The notes beneath the pieces were generated by a model that had not been told where the DNA came from, did no database searches, and saw only the letters and a list, made by a program, of their open reading frames with translations. Below are positions 56,463 to 64,000 of a stretch of DNA of 64,000 nucleotides, in pieces. Positions within the stretch are counted from its first letter, which is position 1. Every line of letters begins with the position of its first letter. Source of the stretch: Aquabacterium sp. J223 (lineage in GTDB: Bacteria; Pseudomonadota; Gammaproteobacteria; Burkholderiales; Burkholderiaceae_C); NCBI RefSeq assembly GCF_024666615.1, contig NZ_CP088297.1, forward strand, positions 3,700,501-3,764,500. Direction: 5' to 3'. Both the position numbers and the translations under genes were made by a program.

Positions 56463-58345
56463 TGACGACCCTCAGCCCCCTGCAGCGGCTGGTGCTGCCC
56501 AACCTGGAAACCCCCGCGCCGGAGAGCCTGTACCTGCGACCGAACGACCGCGCGTGGGTCGAACTGGGCGTGCCGCGCGTGCACTTCGAAGCCGGCGGCG
56601 TGGTGCACACCGACACCTGGTTCGGCGCCTTTCCGGTGTCGTCGTGGAAGCGCCATGCGGCGCTGTCCTCGCTGGTGCTGGAGGTCGAGGGCAGCGGCGA
56701 CTTCATGCTTTCGCTCGGCCTGCACACGCCGGCCCGCCATGGCGCCTGGCTGACGGAGCAGTTCGTCTCGCCGCGGCCCGGCAAGCCGGCGCGGCTGGAG
56801 GTGCCGGGCTGGGCGGCGCTGACCACCGGGCTGCTGTACTTCCGGCTGCGCGCGCTCGGGGCCGCGGTGCTCGACGGGGCCCGCTGGAGCACACCCGACG
56901 CGCCCCGCCAGGAGGTCACCCTGGGCGTGGTGGTGACGCACTTCAACCGGGTCGCCCAGGTGGTGCCGGCGATCGAGCGGCTGCGGCGCCACCTCTTCGC
57001 CCGCCCCGAGCTGCAGGACCGGCTGACGCTGACGGTGGTCGACAACTCGAACAACCTGCCCGACCTGTCGCACCTGGGCGCGGACGACCGCTTCACCGTG
57101 CTGCCCAACCGCAACCTGGGCGGCACCGGCGGCTTCACCCGCGGGCTGCTGTCGCTGCTGGACGACGGCCGCCACACGCACTGCCTGTTCATGGACGACG
57201 ACGCCTCCTGCGAGCCGGAGTCGATCGCCCGCATCGTGACCCTGCTGCAGCACGCGCGCACACCGCGGCTGGCCGTCGCCGGCGCGCTGCTCGACGAGCT
57301 GCGTCCCTGGCAGCTGATGGAGAAGGGGGCCCGCTTCGACGGCATGTGCCGGCCGCTGCACGCCGGGCTGGACATGGGCCGGCTCGACGACCTGCTGCAG
57401 ACCGAGACCCGCACCGAACGGCCGGACTACGGCGGCTGGTGGTGCTTCGCCTTCGCGCTGAAGGACATCCGGCGCTTCCCGTTCCCTTTTTTCGTGCGGG
57501 GCGACGACGTGTTCTTCAGCCTGGCCAACGGCTTCCACATCGCCACCCCCCTGGGCATCGGCTGCTGGGGCGAGCCGTTCTGGCTCAAGCACGGGCCGAT
57601 GACCGCCTACCTCGACGCGCGCTACCACCTGCTGCACGCCCTGCTCGACGACCGCCGCGGCGGGCGCGGCGTGCTGCGGCTGGCCAAGGGCCTGTTCTGG
57701 CGCCCGCTGTTCGGCTACCAGTACGCCACGGCCCGTGCCTTCACGCTGGCGATGGAGCACCTGCTGCAGGGACCGCGCTTCTTCCAGGACCACCTCGACC
57801 TGGCCGACGTGCGCGCGCAGATCGGTGCGTGGACGCCGGTGGAGAAGCTGTCGCCGCTGCAGGACGTGGACGCGCTGCCGCTGCGCGGGCCGCGCCGCCG
57901 GCCGGAAAGCGCGCTGCGCCGGCTGGGCCGCAAGCTCACGCTGCAGGGCTTCCTGCTGCCGCGCGCGCTGCTGCGCGACCGCGTGCTGCGGCTGGGCAAG
58001 GGCTACCACGTCGACGAGGCGTCGGTGTTCCGCTTCCGCCGCGTCCTGTACGAGCATGCCGACAGCGGCACCGGCTACCTGCTGCCGCACGACAAGCGGC
58101 TCTTCTTCGGCGAGCTGCGCCGCTTCCTGCGGGCGCTGGCCACGCTGCTGCGCCGGCTGCCGGCCCTGCGCCGCGCCCATGCCGCCGGCTTCGACGCCAT
58201 GACGACGCAGGCGTTCTGGCGCGACCTGTACGCGACCGAGCTGGCGGCGAGCCCGGCCGGCCCGGCGGCCACCGCCCGCGACGTCCCGCCCGCGCCGCAG
58301 GCCGCGCCGGCCGACCGCGCCACGGCGCCGACCGCCACCTCCTGA
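56462..58345 (+). CDS. GlfT2-like family 2 glycosyltransferase
   Basis: A 627-residue transferase. An N-terminal beta-sandwich (about 1-145) precedes the GT-A domain (about 155-400), which holds VTLGVVVTHFNRVAQVVPAI, LPNRNLGGTGGFTRGLLSL and the metal-binding triplet in LFMDDDASCEPESI. A later FPFPFFVRGDDVFFSL carries the catalytic acid region. A helical C-terminal domain follows. This order matches galactofuranosyltransferase GlfT2 of mycobacteria and related bacterial proteins. The sugar is not provable; a UDP-galactopyranose mutase gene is not in view. Confidence 0.87.
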   Translation: MTTLSPLQRLVLPNLETPAPESLYLRPNDRAWVELGVPRVHFEAGGVVHTDTWFGAFPVSSWKRHAALSSLVLEVEGSGDFMLSLGLHTPARHGAWLTEQFVSPRPGKPARLEVPGWAALTTGLLYFRLRALGAAVLDGARWSTPDAPRQEVTLGVVVTHFNRVAQVVPAIERLRRHLFARPELQDRLTLTVVDNSNNLPDLSHLGADDRFTVLPNRNLGGTGGFTRGLLSLLDDGRHTHCLFMDDDASCEPESIARIVTLLQHARTPRLAVAGALLDELRPWQLMEKGARFDGMCRPLHAGLDMGRLDDLLQTETRTERPDYGGWWCFAFALKDIRRFPFPFFVRGDDVFFSLANGFHIATPLGIGCWGEPFWLKHGPMTAYLDARYHLLHALLDDRRGGRGVLRLAKGLFWRPLFGYQYATARAFTLAMEHLLQGPRFFQDHLDLADVRAQIGAWTPVEKLSPLQDVDALPLRGPRRRPESALRRLGRKLTLQGFLLPRALLRDRVLRLGKGYHVDEASVFRFRRVLYEHADSGTGYLLPHDKRLFFGELRRFLRALATLLRRLPALRRAHAAGFDAMTTQAFWRDLYATELAASPAGPAATARDVPPAPQAAPADRATAPTATS

Positions 58346-58426
58346 TGGTTGAGCCGGCCGTCGCCGCCGGCTCGGACCCGCCCCAGAGGTGTGCGCTAGG
58401 ATCCCAGACCCACCAGGAGAGGCCGC

Positions 58427-59896
58427 ATGGAACTCTTGTCCACCGGCATCGCCGGCCTCGATGACGTCCTCGGGGGCGGACTGGCGCCGCACCGCATCTA
58501 CCTCGTGGAGGGGGAGCCCGGCGCGGGCAAGACCACCATGGGCCTGCAGTTCCTGCGCGAGGGCGTGCGGCTCGGCGAAACGGTGGTCTACATCACCCTC
58601 GCCGAAAGCCGCGAGGAGCTGACGTCGGTGGCCGCGTCACACGACTGGGACCTCGACGGCATCCACCTGCACGAGGTGCTGCCGCCGGAGGACGTGCTGG
58701 CCGGCGAGGGCCAGTACTCGATGTTCCATCCCTCCGAAGTGGAGATGGCCGACACGCTGCGCAGCATGCTGGCCGTCGTCGACGAACTGCAGCCCAGCCG
58801 CGTGGTGCTGGACTCGCTGTCGGAGCTGCAGCTGCTGGCCGAGTCGCCGCTGCGCTACCGCCGCCAGGTGCTGGCGCTCAAGCAGTTCTTCGCCCGCCGC
58901 CGCTGCACCGTGCTGCTGCTGGACGACCGCACCGCCTCCGCCGCCGGCGACCTGCAGGTGCGCAGCATCGCGCACGGCGTGATCCAGCTCGACCACTCGC
59001 TGCAGGAGTACGGCGTCGAGCGCCGGCGGCTGCGCGTCATCAAGTTCCGCGGCCGCAAGGTGCTGGGCGGGCTGCACGACTACAACCTGGTCAAGGGCGG
59101 CCTGCAGGTGTACCCGCGCCTGGTGGCCGCCGACACCCGCCGCCTCACCGACCGCGCGCAGCTGCACAGCGGCCTGCCGACGCTGGACCTGATGCTCGGC
59201 GGCGGTGTCGAGGAAGGCACCAGCACCTTGATCGTCGGCCCGCCGGGCACCGGCAAGTCGTCGCTGGCGGCGCAGTTCGTCAGCGCCGCCGTGGGCCGCG
59301 GGCAGCCGGCGGCGATGTTCCTGTTCGAGGAATCGGCGAGCAACCTGCTGCACCGCTCCGACGGGCTGAAGCAGGACCTGCGCTCGGCGCTCGACAGCGG
59401 CCTGCTCACCGTGCAGCAGGTCGACCCCGCCGAGCTGACGCCCGGCCAGATGGGCGCCGCCGCGCGCGAGGCGGTGGCCCGCGGCGTCAAGGTGGTGGTG
59501 ATCGACAGCCTGAACGGCTACCTCAACGCGGTGCCGGACGAGCGTTTCCTCACCACCTACCTGCACGAGCTGCTGACCTACCTGGGCCAGCACCAGGTGG
59601 TCACCCTGCTGGTGGCGGTGCAGCAGGGCATGCTGGGCGGCGCCATGTCGACCACGCTGGACGCCAGCTACGTCGCCGACAACGTGCTGATGCTGCGCTA
59701 CTTCGAGGACAACGGCCACGTGCGGCAGGCGGTGTCGGTGTTCAAGAAGCGCGGCAGCACGCACGAGCGCTCCATCCGCGACTTCAGGCTGGGCTCGGAC
59801 GGCATCCACGTGGGTCAGGTGCTGCGCGGCTACCGCGGGCTGCTCACGGGCGTGCCGGTGCCCATCGCGGACACGAAGGAGCCCGAGGGCATCTGA
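58427..59896 (+). CDS. KaiC-like double RecA-domain ATPase
   Basis: A 489-residue protein with two KaiC domains. The first has Walker A GEPGAGKTT (29-37) and VVYITLAESREEL, where KaiC CI has a Glu pair. The second has GPPGTGKSS (near 272) and AMFLFEESASNLLHRS with both glutamates. Near residue 414 the sequence is ASYVADNVLMLRYFED; by eye it aligns with the KaiC autophosphorylation site, keeping the Ser and changing the Thr to Tyr. AGGAGAGG lies 5 bases before the ATG. It overlaps the next kinase gene by one base. No kaiA or kaiB is present, so a clock function is not implied. Confidence 0.92.
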   Translation: MELLSTGIAGLDDVLGGGLAPHRIYLVEGEPGAGKTTMGLQFLREGVRLGETVVYITLAESREELTSVAASHDWDLDGIHLHEVLPPEDVLAGEGQYSMFHPSEVEMADTLRSMLAVVDELQPSRVVLDSLSELQLLAESPLRYRRQVLALKQFFARRRCTVLLLDDRTASAAGDLQVRSIAHGVIQLDHSLQEYGVERRRLRVIKFRGRKVLGGLHDYNLVKGGLQVYPRLVAADTRRLTDRAQLHSGLPTLDLMLGGGVEEGTSTLIVGPPGTGKSSLAAQFVSAAVGRGQPAAMFLFEESASNLLHRSDGLKQDLRSALDSGLLTVQQVDPAELTPGQMGAAAREAVARGVKVVVIDSLNGYLNAVPDERFLTTYLHELLTYLGQHQVVTLLVAVQQGMLGGAMSTTLDASYVADNVLMLRYFEDNGHVRQAVSVFKKRGSTHERSIRDFRLGSDGIHVGQVLRGYRGLLTGVPVPIADTKEPEGI

Positions 59897-61425
59897 TGGA
59901 GCACCGCGTGCTCATCCATGCGCCGCTGGGCCGGGACAGCGCGCTCACCGCCCGGGTGCTGGCCGGCGCCGGCATCGATTCGACGGTCTGCGACGACGAG
60001 GCCGCGCTGCTGACGGCGCTGTCCCAGGGCGCCGGCGCCCTGCTGCTGGTCGAGGAGTCGCTGGCCGGCGGCGCGCTGCAGCAGGCGGTGACCGACTTCC
60101 TTGCCCAGCAGCCGCCCTGGTCGGACCTGCCGGTGCTGGTGATGACCAAGCCCGGCGCGAACTCCGAGGAGGCGCAGCGCGCCACCCGGCGCCTGGGCAA
60201 CGTCACGCTGCTGGAACGGCCGGTGCGGCTGGGCACGCTGGTGACCAGCGTGCGCTCGGCCCTGCGCGCCCGTGAGCGGCAGTACCAGGTGCGGACGCTG
60301 AACCGGCGCAAGGACGAGTTCCTGGCCACGCTGGCGCACGAACTGCGCAACCCGCTGGCGCCCATCCGCAACGCCATGGGCATCGTCGAACGGCTGCACC
60401 CGACCGACCAGGTCCGGTCGCTGGCCGACATGGTGCAACGGCAGGTCGACCACCTGAAGCGGCTGGTCGACGACCTGCTGGACGTGGCGCGCATCACCAG
60501 CGGCAAGCTGGAACTGCAGCCCGGCCTCACGTCGGTGCAGCGGGTGATCGCGCATGCGGTGGAGATCACGCAGGCCGACCTCACCGCGCGCGGCCACCGG
60601 CTCACGGTGGACCAGCCGGCGGAGGAGGTGCCGCTGCAGGCCGATGCGGTGCGCCTGGTGCAGAGCCTGGCCAACCTGCTGGGCAACGCCAGCAAGTTCA
60701 CCCCGCCGGGTGGCCACATCGAGCTCCAGGCGACGGTGCAGCCGCCGCAGGTGGAGTTCACGGTGCGCGACAACGGCAAGGGCATCGACCCGGCCCTGCT
60801 CGAGGACATCTTCGAGATGTTCGTGCAGGCGCAGCCGCGTTCCAGCGAATCGGGCGGCGGCCTGGGACTGGGCCTGCACCTCACCCGCGCCTTCGCCCGG
60901 CTGCACGGCGGCGACGTCTGGGCCCGCAGCGGCGGCCCCGGCCAGGGCAGCGAGTTTATGCTGCGCCTGCCGGTGGTGGCGCCGTCGACCGCCTCGGCCA
61001 CGGCACCGGCGCCGGCGCCGCCACCCGCCGAAGGCAGCCCGCTGCCGGCGCGCGTGCTGGTGGTCGACGACAACCCGGATGCGGCCGACACCCTGCAGAC
61101 GCTGCTCGGGCTGCACGGGGTGGAGGTGATCGTCGCGCGCGACGGCGCCGAGGCGGTGTCCATGGCCTGCAGCGAGCACCCGGACGCGGTGGTCATGGAC
61201 ATCGGCATGCCGGTGATGGACGGTTACGAGGCGGCGCGCGCCATCCGCAGCCGGCTGGCGTCGCCGCCGGTGCTCATCGCGCTCACCGGCTGGGGCCAGC
61301 AGGTGGACAAGCAGCGCGCGGCCGACGCCGGCTTCGACCACCACTTCGTCAAGCCGCTGGCCTTGGACGAACTGCTCGGCTGCCTGGCGCACGTGGCCGA
61401 GCCGGTGCCCGCGCCGCCGGCCTGA
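59896..61425 (+). CDS. Hybrid histidine kinase with N-terminal pseudo-receiver, coupled to KaiC
   Basis: A 509-residue soluble kinase. Residues 1-120 look like a receiver in which the phospho-Asp position reads LLLVEESLAGG, so it is probably not phosphorylated. The H-box is FLATLAHELRNPLAPI with His148. The ATPase part has NLLGNASKFTPPGGH, DNGKGIDPA and GGGLGLGLHLT. A true receiver follows (VLVVDDNPDAADTL; Asp435 in VVMDIGMPVMDG). Its ATG overlaps the kaiC stop (TGATG). KaiC-kinase pairs of this kind occur in many proteobacteria without KaiA, with roles in stress responses suggested in a few. Confidence 0.92.
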   Translation: MEHRVLIHAPLGRDSALTARVLAGAGIDSTVCDDEAALLTALSQGAGALLLVEESLAGGALQQAVTDFLAQQPPWSDLPVLVMTKPGANSEEAQRATRRLGNVTLLERPVRLGTLVTSVRSALRARERQYQVRTLNRRKDEFLATLAHELRNPLAPIRNAMGIVERLHPTDQVRSLADMVQRQVDHLKRLVDDLLDVARITSGKLELQPGLTSVQRVIAHAVEITQADLTARGHRLTVDQPAEEVPLQADAVRLVQSLANLLGNASKFTPPGGHIELQATVQPPQVEFTVRDNGKGIDPALLEDIFEMFVQAQPRSSESGGGLGLGLHLTRAFARLHGGDVWARSGGPGQGSEFMLRLPVVAPSTASATAPAPAPPPAEGSPLPARVLVVDDNPDAADTLQTLLGLHGVEVIVARDGAEAVSMACSEHPDAVVMDIGMPVMDGYEAARAIRSRLASPPVLIALTGWGQQVDKQRAADAGFDHHFVKPLALDELLGCLAHVAEPVPAPPA

Positions 61426-61504
61426 CGCGGTGCCGGACCCTCGGTTTCCCCGGGCCCGCTGGGTCTGGCGGTTGCCGCGGCGCAGGTCCCCACGGAGGCC
61501 CCCC

Positions 61505-61552
61505 ATGGACGACAACACGCTGCCCGACACCATCAGCCCGCGGGTCGTCTGA
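61505..61552 (+). CDS. Possible 15-residue peptide
   Basis: ATG at 61505 opens MDDNTLPDTISPRVV and stop, with GGAGG about 7 bases upstream. It sits between the kinase gene and the methyltransferase fragment. It could be a tiny leader peptide or the head of a deleted gene. There is no family evidence. Confidence 0.3.
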   Translation: MDDNTLPDTISPRVV

Positions 61553-61569
61553 CCCCACGTCCGCACCGC

Positions 61570-61908
61570 ATGGCGCTGCCCCGACTGCACCTCGGCTGTG
61601 GCGAGCACGCCGCGGCCGGCTGGCTGAACCACGACCGCGCACCCGGTCCCGGCGTGGACCTCGTCGCCGACCTGACGCGCGGCCTGCCACTGGACGACGC
61701 CAGCGTCGGCGCGGTCGTCGGCATCCACCTGCTGCAGGACCTGGCGTGGCCGGACATCCCGCCGGTGCTGGCCGAGGTGCACCGGGTGCTGGCGCCCGGC
61801 GGCTGGCTGCGGCTGGCGCTGCCCGACCTCGAACGGGCGGTCGACGCCTTCCGCCGCGGCGATGCCAGGCGGCCTGCGGCCGCTGGCGACCACAGGCTCG
61901 GGCGATGA
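61570..61908 (+). CDS. Short SAM-methyltransferase domain protein
   Basis: A 112-residue protein holding only the first half of a class I methyltransferase: LHLGCGEHAAAGWLNHDRAP, GLPLDDASVGAVVGIHLLQD and VLAEVHRVLAPGGWLRLALP. Homologues usually run to about 200 residues or more, with the C-terminal strands absent here. After DLERAVDAFRRG the sequence becomes basic and random. Its stop overlaps the PIG-L ATG (ATGA). It is probably a truncated gene, although half-size versions exist in glycan clusters. Confidence 0.75.
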   Translation: MALPRLHLGCGEHAAAGWLNHDRAPGPGVDLVADLTRGLPLDDASVGAVVGIHLLQDLAWPDIPPVLAEVHRVLAPGGWLRLALPDLERAVDAFRRGDARRPAAAGDHRLGR

Positions 61909-62579
61909 GCCCGCTGCTGCTCTCGCCCCACCTGGACGACGCGGTCTTCGCCTGCGGCGAATGGCTGCTCGACCACCCGGGCACCCCGGTGGTCACCGTC
62001 TTCGCCGGCGTGCCGGACGCCCCCGGGCCGCCCACCGACTGGGACCGGCGCTGCGGCTTCGACGATGCCGCCGACGCCATGGCGCAGCGGCGGGAAGAGG
62101 ACCGGCGGGCGCTGGTGGTGCTGGGTGCGCGGCCGTGCTGGCTGCCCTTCCTCGACAGCCAGTACGGCCACACGCCGACGACCACCGCGGTGGCCGAGGC
62201 GCTGGTCACGCTGGCGGCCGAGTTCGGCGCCGACACGCTGGTGCTGCCGATGGGCCTGTTCCACAGCGACCACCGGCTGCTGCACCACGCGGCGCTGCAG
62301 GTGCTGGCGCGTCGCCCGGCGCTGCGGGCGCTGGCCTACGAGGACGTGCCCTACCGCGCCATCCGCGGCCTGCTGCAGCACCGACTGGCGCAGCTGCTGC
62401 GCACCGGCTGGACCGCCACGCCGGTCAAGCGCACCGCCCGGCCGGTGTCGCCGCTGAAGGCCCAGGCGCTGCGCTGCTACGCCAGCCAGCTTCGCGCCTT
62501 CGGCGAGGGCGGCCTCGACGACGTGCAGCGGCCCGAGCGCCTGTGGCGCCTGGAGCGCGAGGCGACGCCCCTTCCTTGA
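61905..62579 (+). CDS. PIG-L family N-acetylglucosamine deacetylase-like protein
   Basis: A 224-residue zinc-dependent deacetylase of the LmbE/PIG-L fold. It starts with the zinc motif LLLSPHLDDAVFACGEWLLD. AQRREEDRRALVVLGARPC is the standard helix, and LPMGLFHSDHRLLHHAALQV carries the second zinc-histidine region. Such enzymes deacetylate GlcNAc-containing lipids or small molecules. It lies between a methyltransferase fragment and a GT2 gene in a coupled rightward set. Confidence 0.9.
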   Translation: MSPLLLSPHLDDAVFACGEWLLDHPGTPVVTVFAGVPDAPGPPTDWDRRCGFDDAADAMAQRREEDRRALVVLGARPCWLPFLDSQYGHTPTTTAVAEALVTLAAEFGADTLVLPMGLFHSDHRLLHHAALQVLARRPALRALAYEDVPYRAIRGLLQHRLAQLLRTGWTATPVKRTARPVSPLKAQALRCYASQLRAFGEGGLDDVQRPERLWRLEREATPLP

Positions 62580-62598
62580 CCGGCCACCCCGCATCGCC

Positions 62599-63513
62599 AT
62601 GCCCCTCGCCCACCGACTCAGCATCGTCGTGCTCACCCACAACCGGCGGCACGAGCTGGTGCGCTGCCTGCGCCGGCTGCAGTCGCTGCCCGAGTCGGTG
62701 CCCATCGTGGTCGTCGACAACGGCAGCACCGACGGCACGGCGCAGCGCGTGCACCGCGACTTCCCCGCGGTGCGCCTGGTGCGCAGCGAGCGCAACCTCG
62801 GTGCGGCGGCGCGCAACCTCGGGGTCGAGGCGGTGGCGACGCCGTACGTCGCCTTCTGCGACGACGACACCTGGTGGGCCCCCGGCGCATTGACCCGGGC
62901 CGCGCTGCGGCTGGACGCGCACCCGCGGGTGGTGGCGCTGTCGGCGCAGGTGCGCGTCGGCGCCCAGAACCGGCGCGACCCCACCTGCGACGCGATGGCC
63001 GCCAGCCCGTTGCCGTCGCAGGGCCTGCCGGGGCCCGCGCTGGTCGGCTTCATGGCCGGGGCGGCGGTGGTGCGGGTGCGCGCCTTCCGCGACGCGGGCG
63101 GCTACGAGCCGCGCTTCTTCCTCGGCGGCGAGGAGGCGCTGCTCGGCCTGGACCTGCTGGCCGCCGGCGGTGCCATCGTCTACGCCGACGACATCGTCAC
63201 CCACCACCACCCGTCGGCCAGCGGCCGCGACCCGCGTGGCCGCCACCTGGCGGTCGCCCGCAACCGGTTGTGGCTGGGCTGGCTGCGCCTGCCGTGGGCG
63301 ATGGCGCTGGCGGACGCCCGCCTCGCGCTCGGCGAGGCGGCGCGGCAGGGGGTCCTGATGCCGGCGCTGGCGCGGGCGCTGGCCGGCCTGCCGTGGGCAT
63401 TGGCACGCCGTCGCGTGGTGCCGGCCGCGGCACAGGCCGCCTACCGCGCGGTGCACCGGCCGCCGCGCGGTGCGCTCGCCGCGCCGGCAACGGCCTGTCC
63501 ACCGACGACATGA
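62599..63513 (+). CDS. Family 2 glycosyltransferase
   Basis: A 304-residue GT-A transferase: LSIVVLTHNRRHELVRCLRR, VPIVVVDNGSTDGTAQRVH, NLGAAARNLGVEAVATPYVA and the DDDTWW metal motif. FFLGGEEALLGLDLLAAGG supplies the ED-type catalytic acid and VTHHHPS the late motif. There is no membrane segment, so it acts on the cytoplasmic face. Its stop overlaps the radical-SAM ATG (ATGA). Confidence 0.9.
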   Translation: MPLAHRLSIVVLTHNRRHELVRCLRRLQSLPESVPIVVVDNGSTDGTAQRVHRDFPAVRLVRSERNLGAAARNLGVEAVATPYVAFCDDDTWWAPGALTRAALRLDAHPRVVALSAQVRVGAQNRRDPTCDAMAASPLPSQGLPGPALVGFMAGAAVVRVRAFRDAGGYEPRFFLGGEEALLGLDLLAAGGAIVYADDIVTHHHPSASGRDPRGRHLAVARNRLWLGWLRLPWAMALADARLALGEAARQGVLMPALARALAGLPWALARRRVVPAAAQAAYRAVHRPPRGALAAPATACPPTT

Positions 63514-64000
63514 GCGCCGCCTCGCCACGCCGTCCCCCGCTGCCGGCCTTCGCGCAGGTCGAGCCCATCGGCCGCTGCAACCTGGCGTGCCGCATGTGCA
63601 CGGTCAACGAACGCGGCGATGCGGTGGCCGAACTCGGACTGGACCGCTTCGACGCGCTGCTCGACCAGCTGCCGGGCCTGCAGGAACTGCACCTGCAGGG
63701 CCTGGGCGAACCGATGCTGCACCCCGGCTTCTTCGACATGGTGCGGCGGGCGGTGGCGCGCGGCATCCGCGTCTCGGCCAACAGCAACCTCACGCTGTTG
63801 ACCGAGCGCCGCGCACGCGCCTGCGTGACCAGCGGACTGCACACGCTGTCGGTGTCGCTGGACGGCGCCACCGCCGCCACCTACGAGGCGGTGCGGCGAA
63901 AAGCGAGCTTCGCCAAGGTGCTGCGCAACCTCGACCGGCTGGTCGCCGAACGCGACGCGGCGGGCTCGGCGCTGGAGGTGCGCGGGGTGATGGTGCTGAT
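63510..64000 (+). CDS. Radical SAM protein, N-terminal part
   Basis: The first 163 residues are in the window. C23-NLA-C27-RM-C30 is the 4Fe-4S motif. LQELHLQGLGEPMLHPGFF is the GxGEP strand that contacts SAM, and LSVSLDGATAATYEAVRR is typical of the MoaA/SPASM group. The C-terminal auxiliary-cluster domain lies outside. In glycan-type clusters these enzymes often modify sugars or peptides; the substrate cannot be told. It is coupled to the GT2 gene. Confidence 0.88.
   Translation, partial: MSAASPRRPPLPAFAQVEPIGRCNLACRMCTVNERGDAVAELGLDRFDALLDQLPGLQELHLQGLGEPMLHPGFFDMVRRAVARGIRVSANSNLTLLTERRARACVTSGLHTLSVSLDGATAATYEAVRRKASFAKVLRNLDRLVAERDAAGSALEVRGVMVL

Overview
The window is high-GC DNA, almost fully coding, from a betaproteobacterium that looks like order Burkholderiales (Rubrivivax/Leptothrix/Methylibium-like). 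The evidence is the tetR - isoaspartyl-methyltransferase-like - tolC order, a Bug-type periplasmic binding protein, DUF2244, the form of the cbb3 oxidase cluster, and a repeat family typical of this order. No phage, transposase, integrase or CRISPR array was found. Genus is inference; no 16S gene is present.

Region 1 (1-2.8 kb) holds the tail of a glutathione S-transferase and a leftward lysR - carboxymuconolactone decarboxylase-like - amidohydrolase set. Region 2 (2.9-24.6 kb) looks like a low-oxygen island. It contains a P2-type cation ATPase, three universal stress proteins, a hemerythrin-like protein, hemN and a TauE/SafE protein, the complete cbb3 oxidase genes (ccoN, O, Q, P) with their assembly genes (ccoG, ccoH, ccoS, ccoI), a beta-CASP RNase-like protein, and an ABC/HlyD export operon. 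Nine FNR/Anr-type 14-mers (TTGNN-N4-NNCAA-like) sit in front of these units. The fnr/anr gene itself is not in the window. ccoH carries a one-base frameshift in a G-run, and relics of an HtrA protease and a LysR regulator lie inside the island.

Region 3 (25-33.4 kb) has a hybrid sensor kinase, tRNA-Gly(CCC), trmB, uppP, a DUF1439 lipoprotein, and a tetR - methyltransferase - tolC operon with a visible operator. Region 4 (33.4-38.2 kb) is bracketed by two 544-bp directly repeated elements, each a long imperfect palindrome sitting between convergent genes. They enclose an 8-oxoguanine deaminase, sodC and a fused substrate-binding/permease osmolyte transporter that has no ATPase gene nearby.

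Region 5 (38.2-46.6 kb) is a signalling block: a 1378-residue CheB-CheR-PAS-kinase-receiver protein, a ligase-like protein that lacks the catalytic lysine, a PAS histidine kinase and a NarL-type regulator in one operon, with a separate CheB carrying a zinc-ribbon-like tail diverging from it. Region 6 (46.6-54.7 kb) is mixed: a trypsin-like protease, DUF421, a Bug binding protein, an APC transporter translationally coupled to an exported methyltransferase-like protein, DUF2244, a CYP152-type P450 and a PmtA-like methyltransferase. Region 7 (54.8-64 kb) is a rightward glycan-type cluster (GT25, DUF707, GlfT2-like GT2, methyltransferase fragment, PIG-L deacetylase, GT2, radical SAM). A double-domain KaiC ATPase and its overlapping hybrid histidine kinase lie in its middle.
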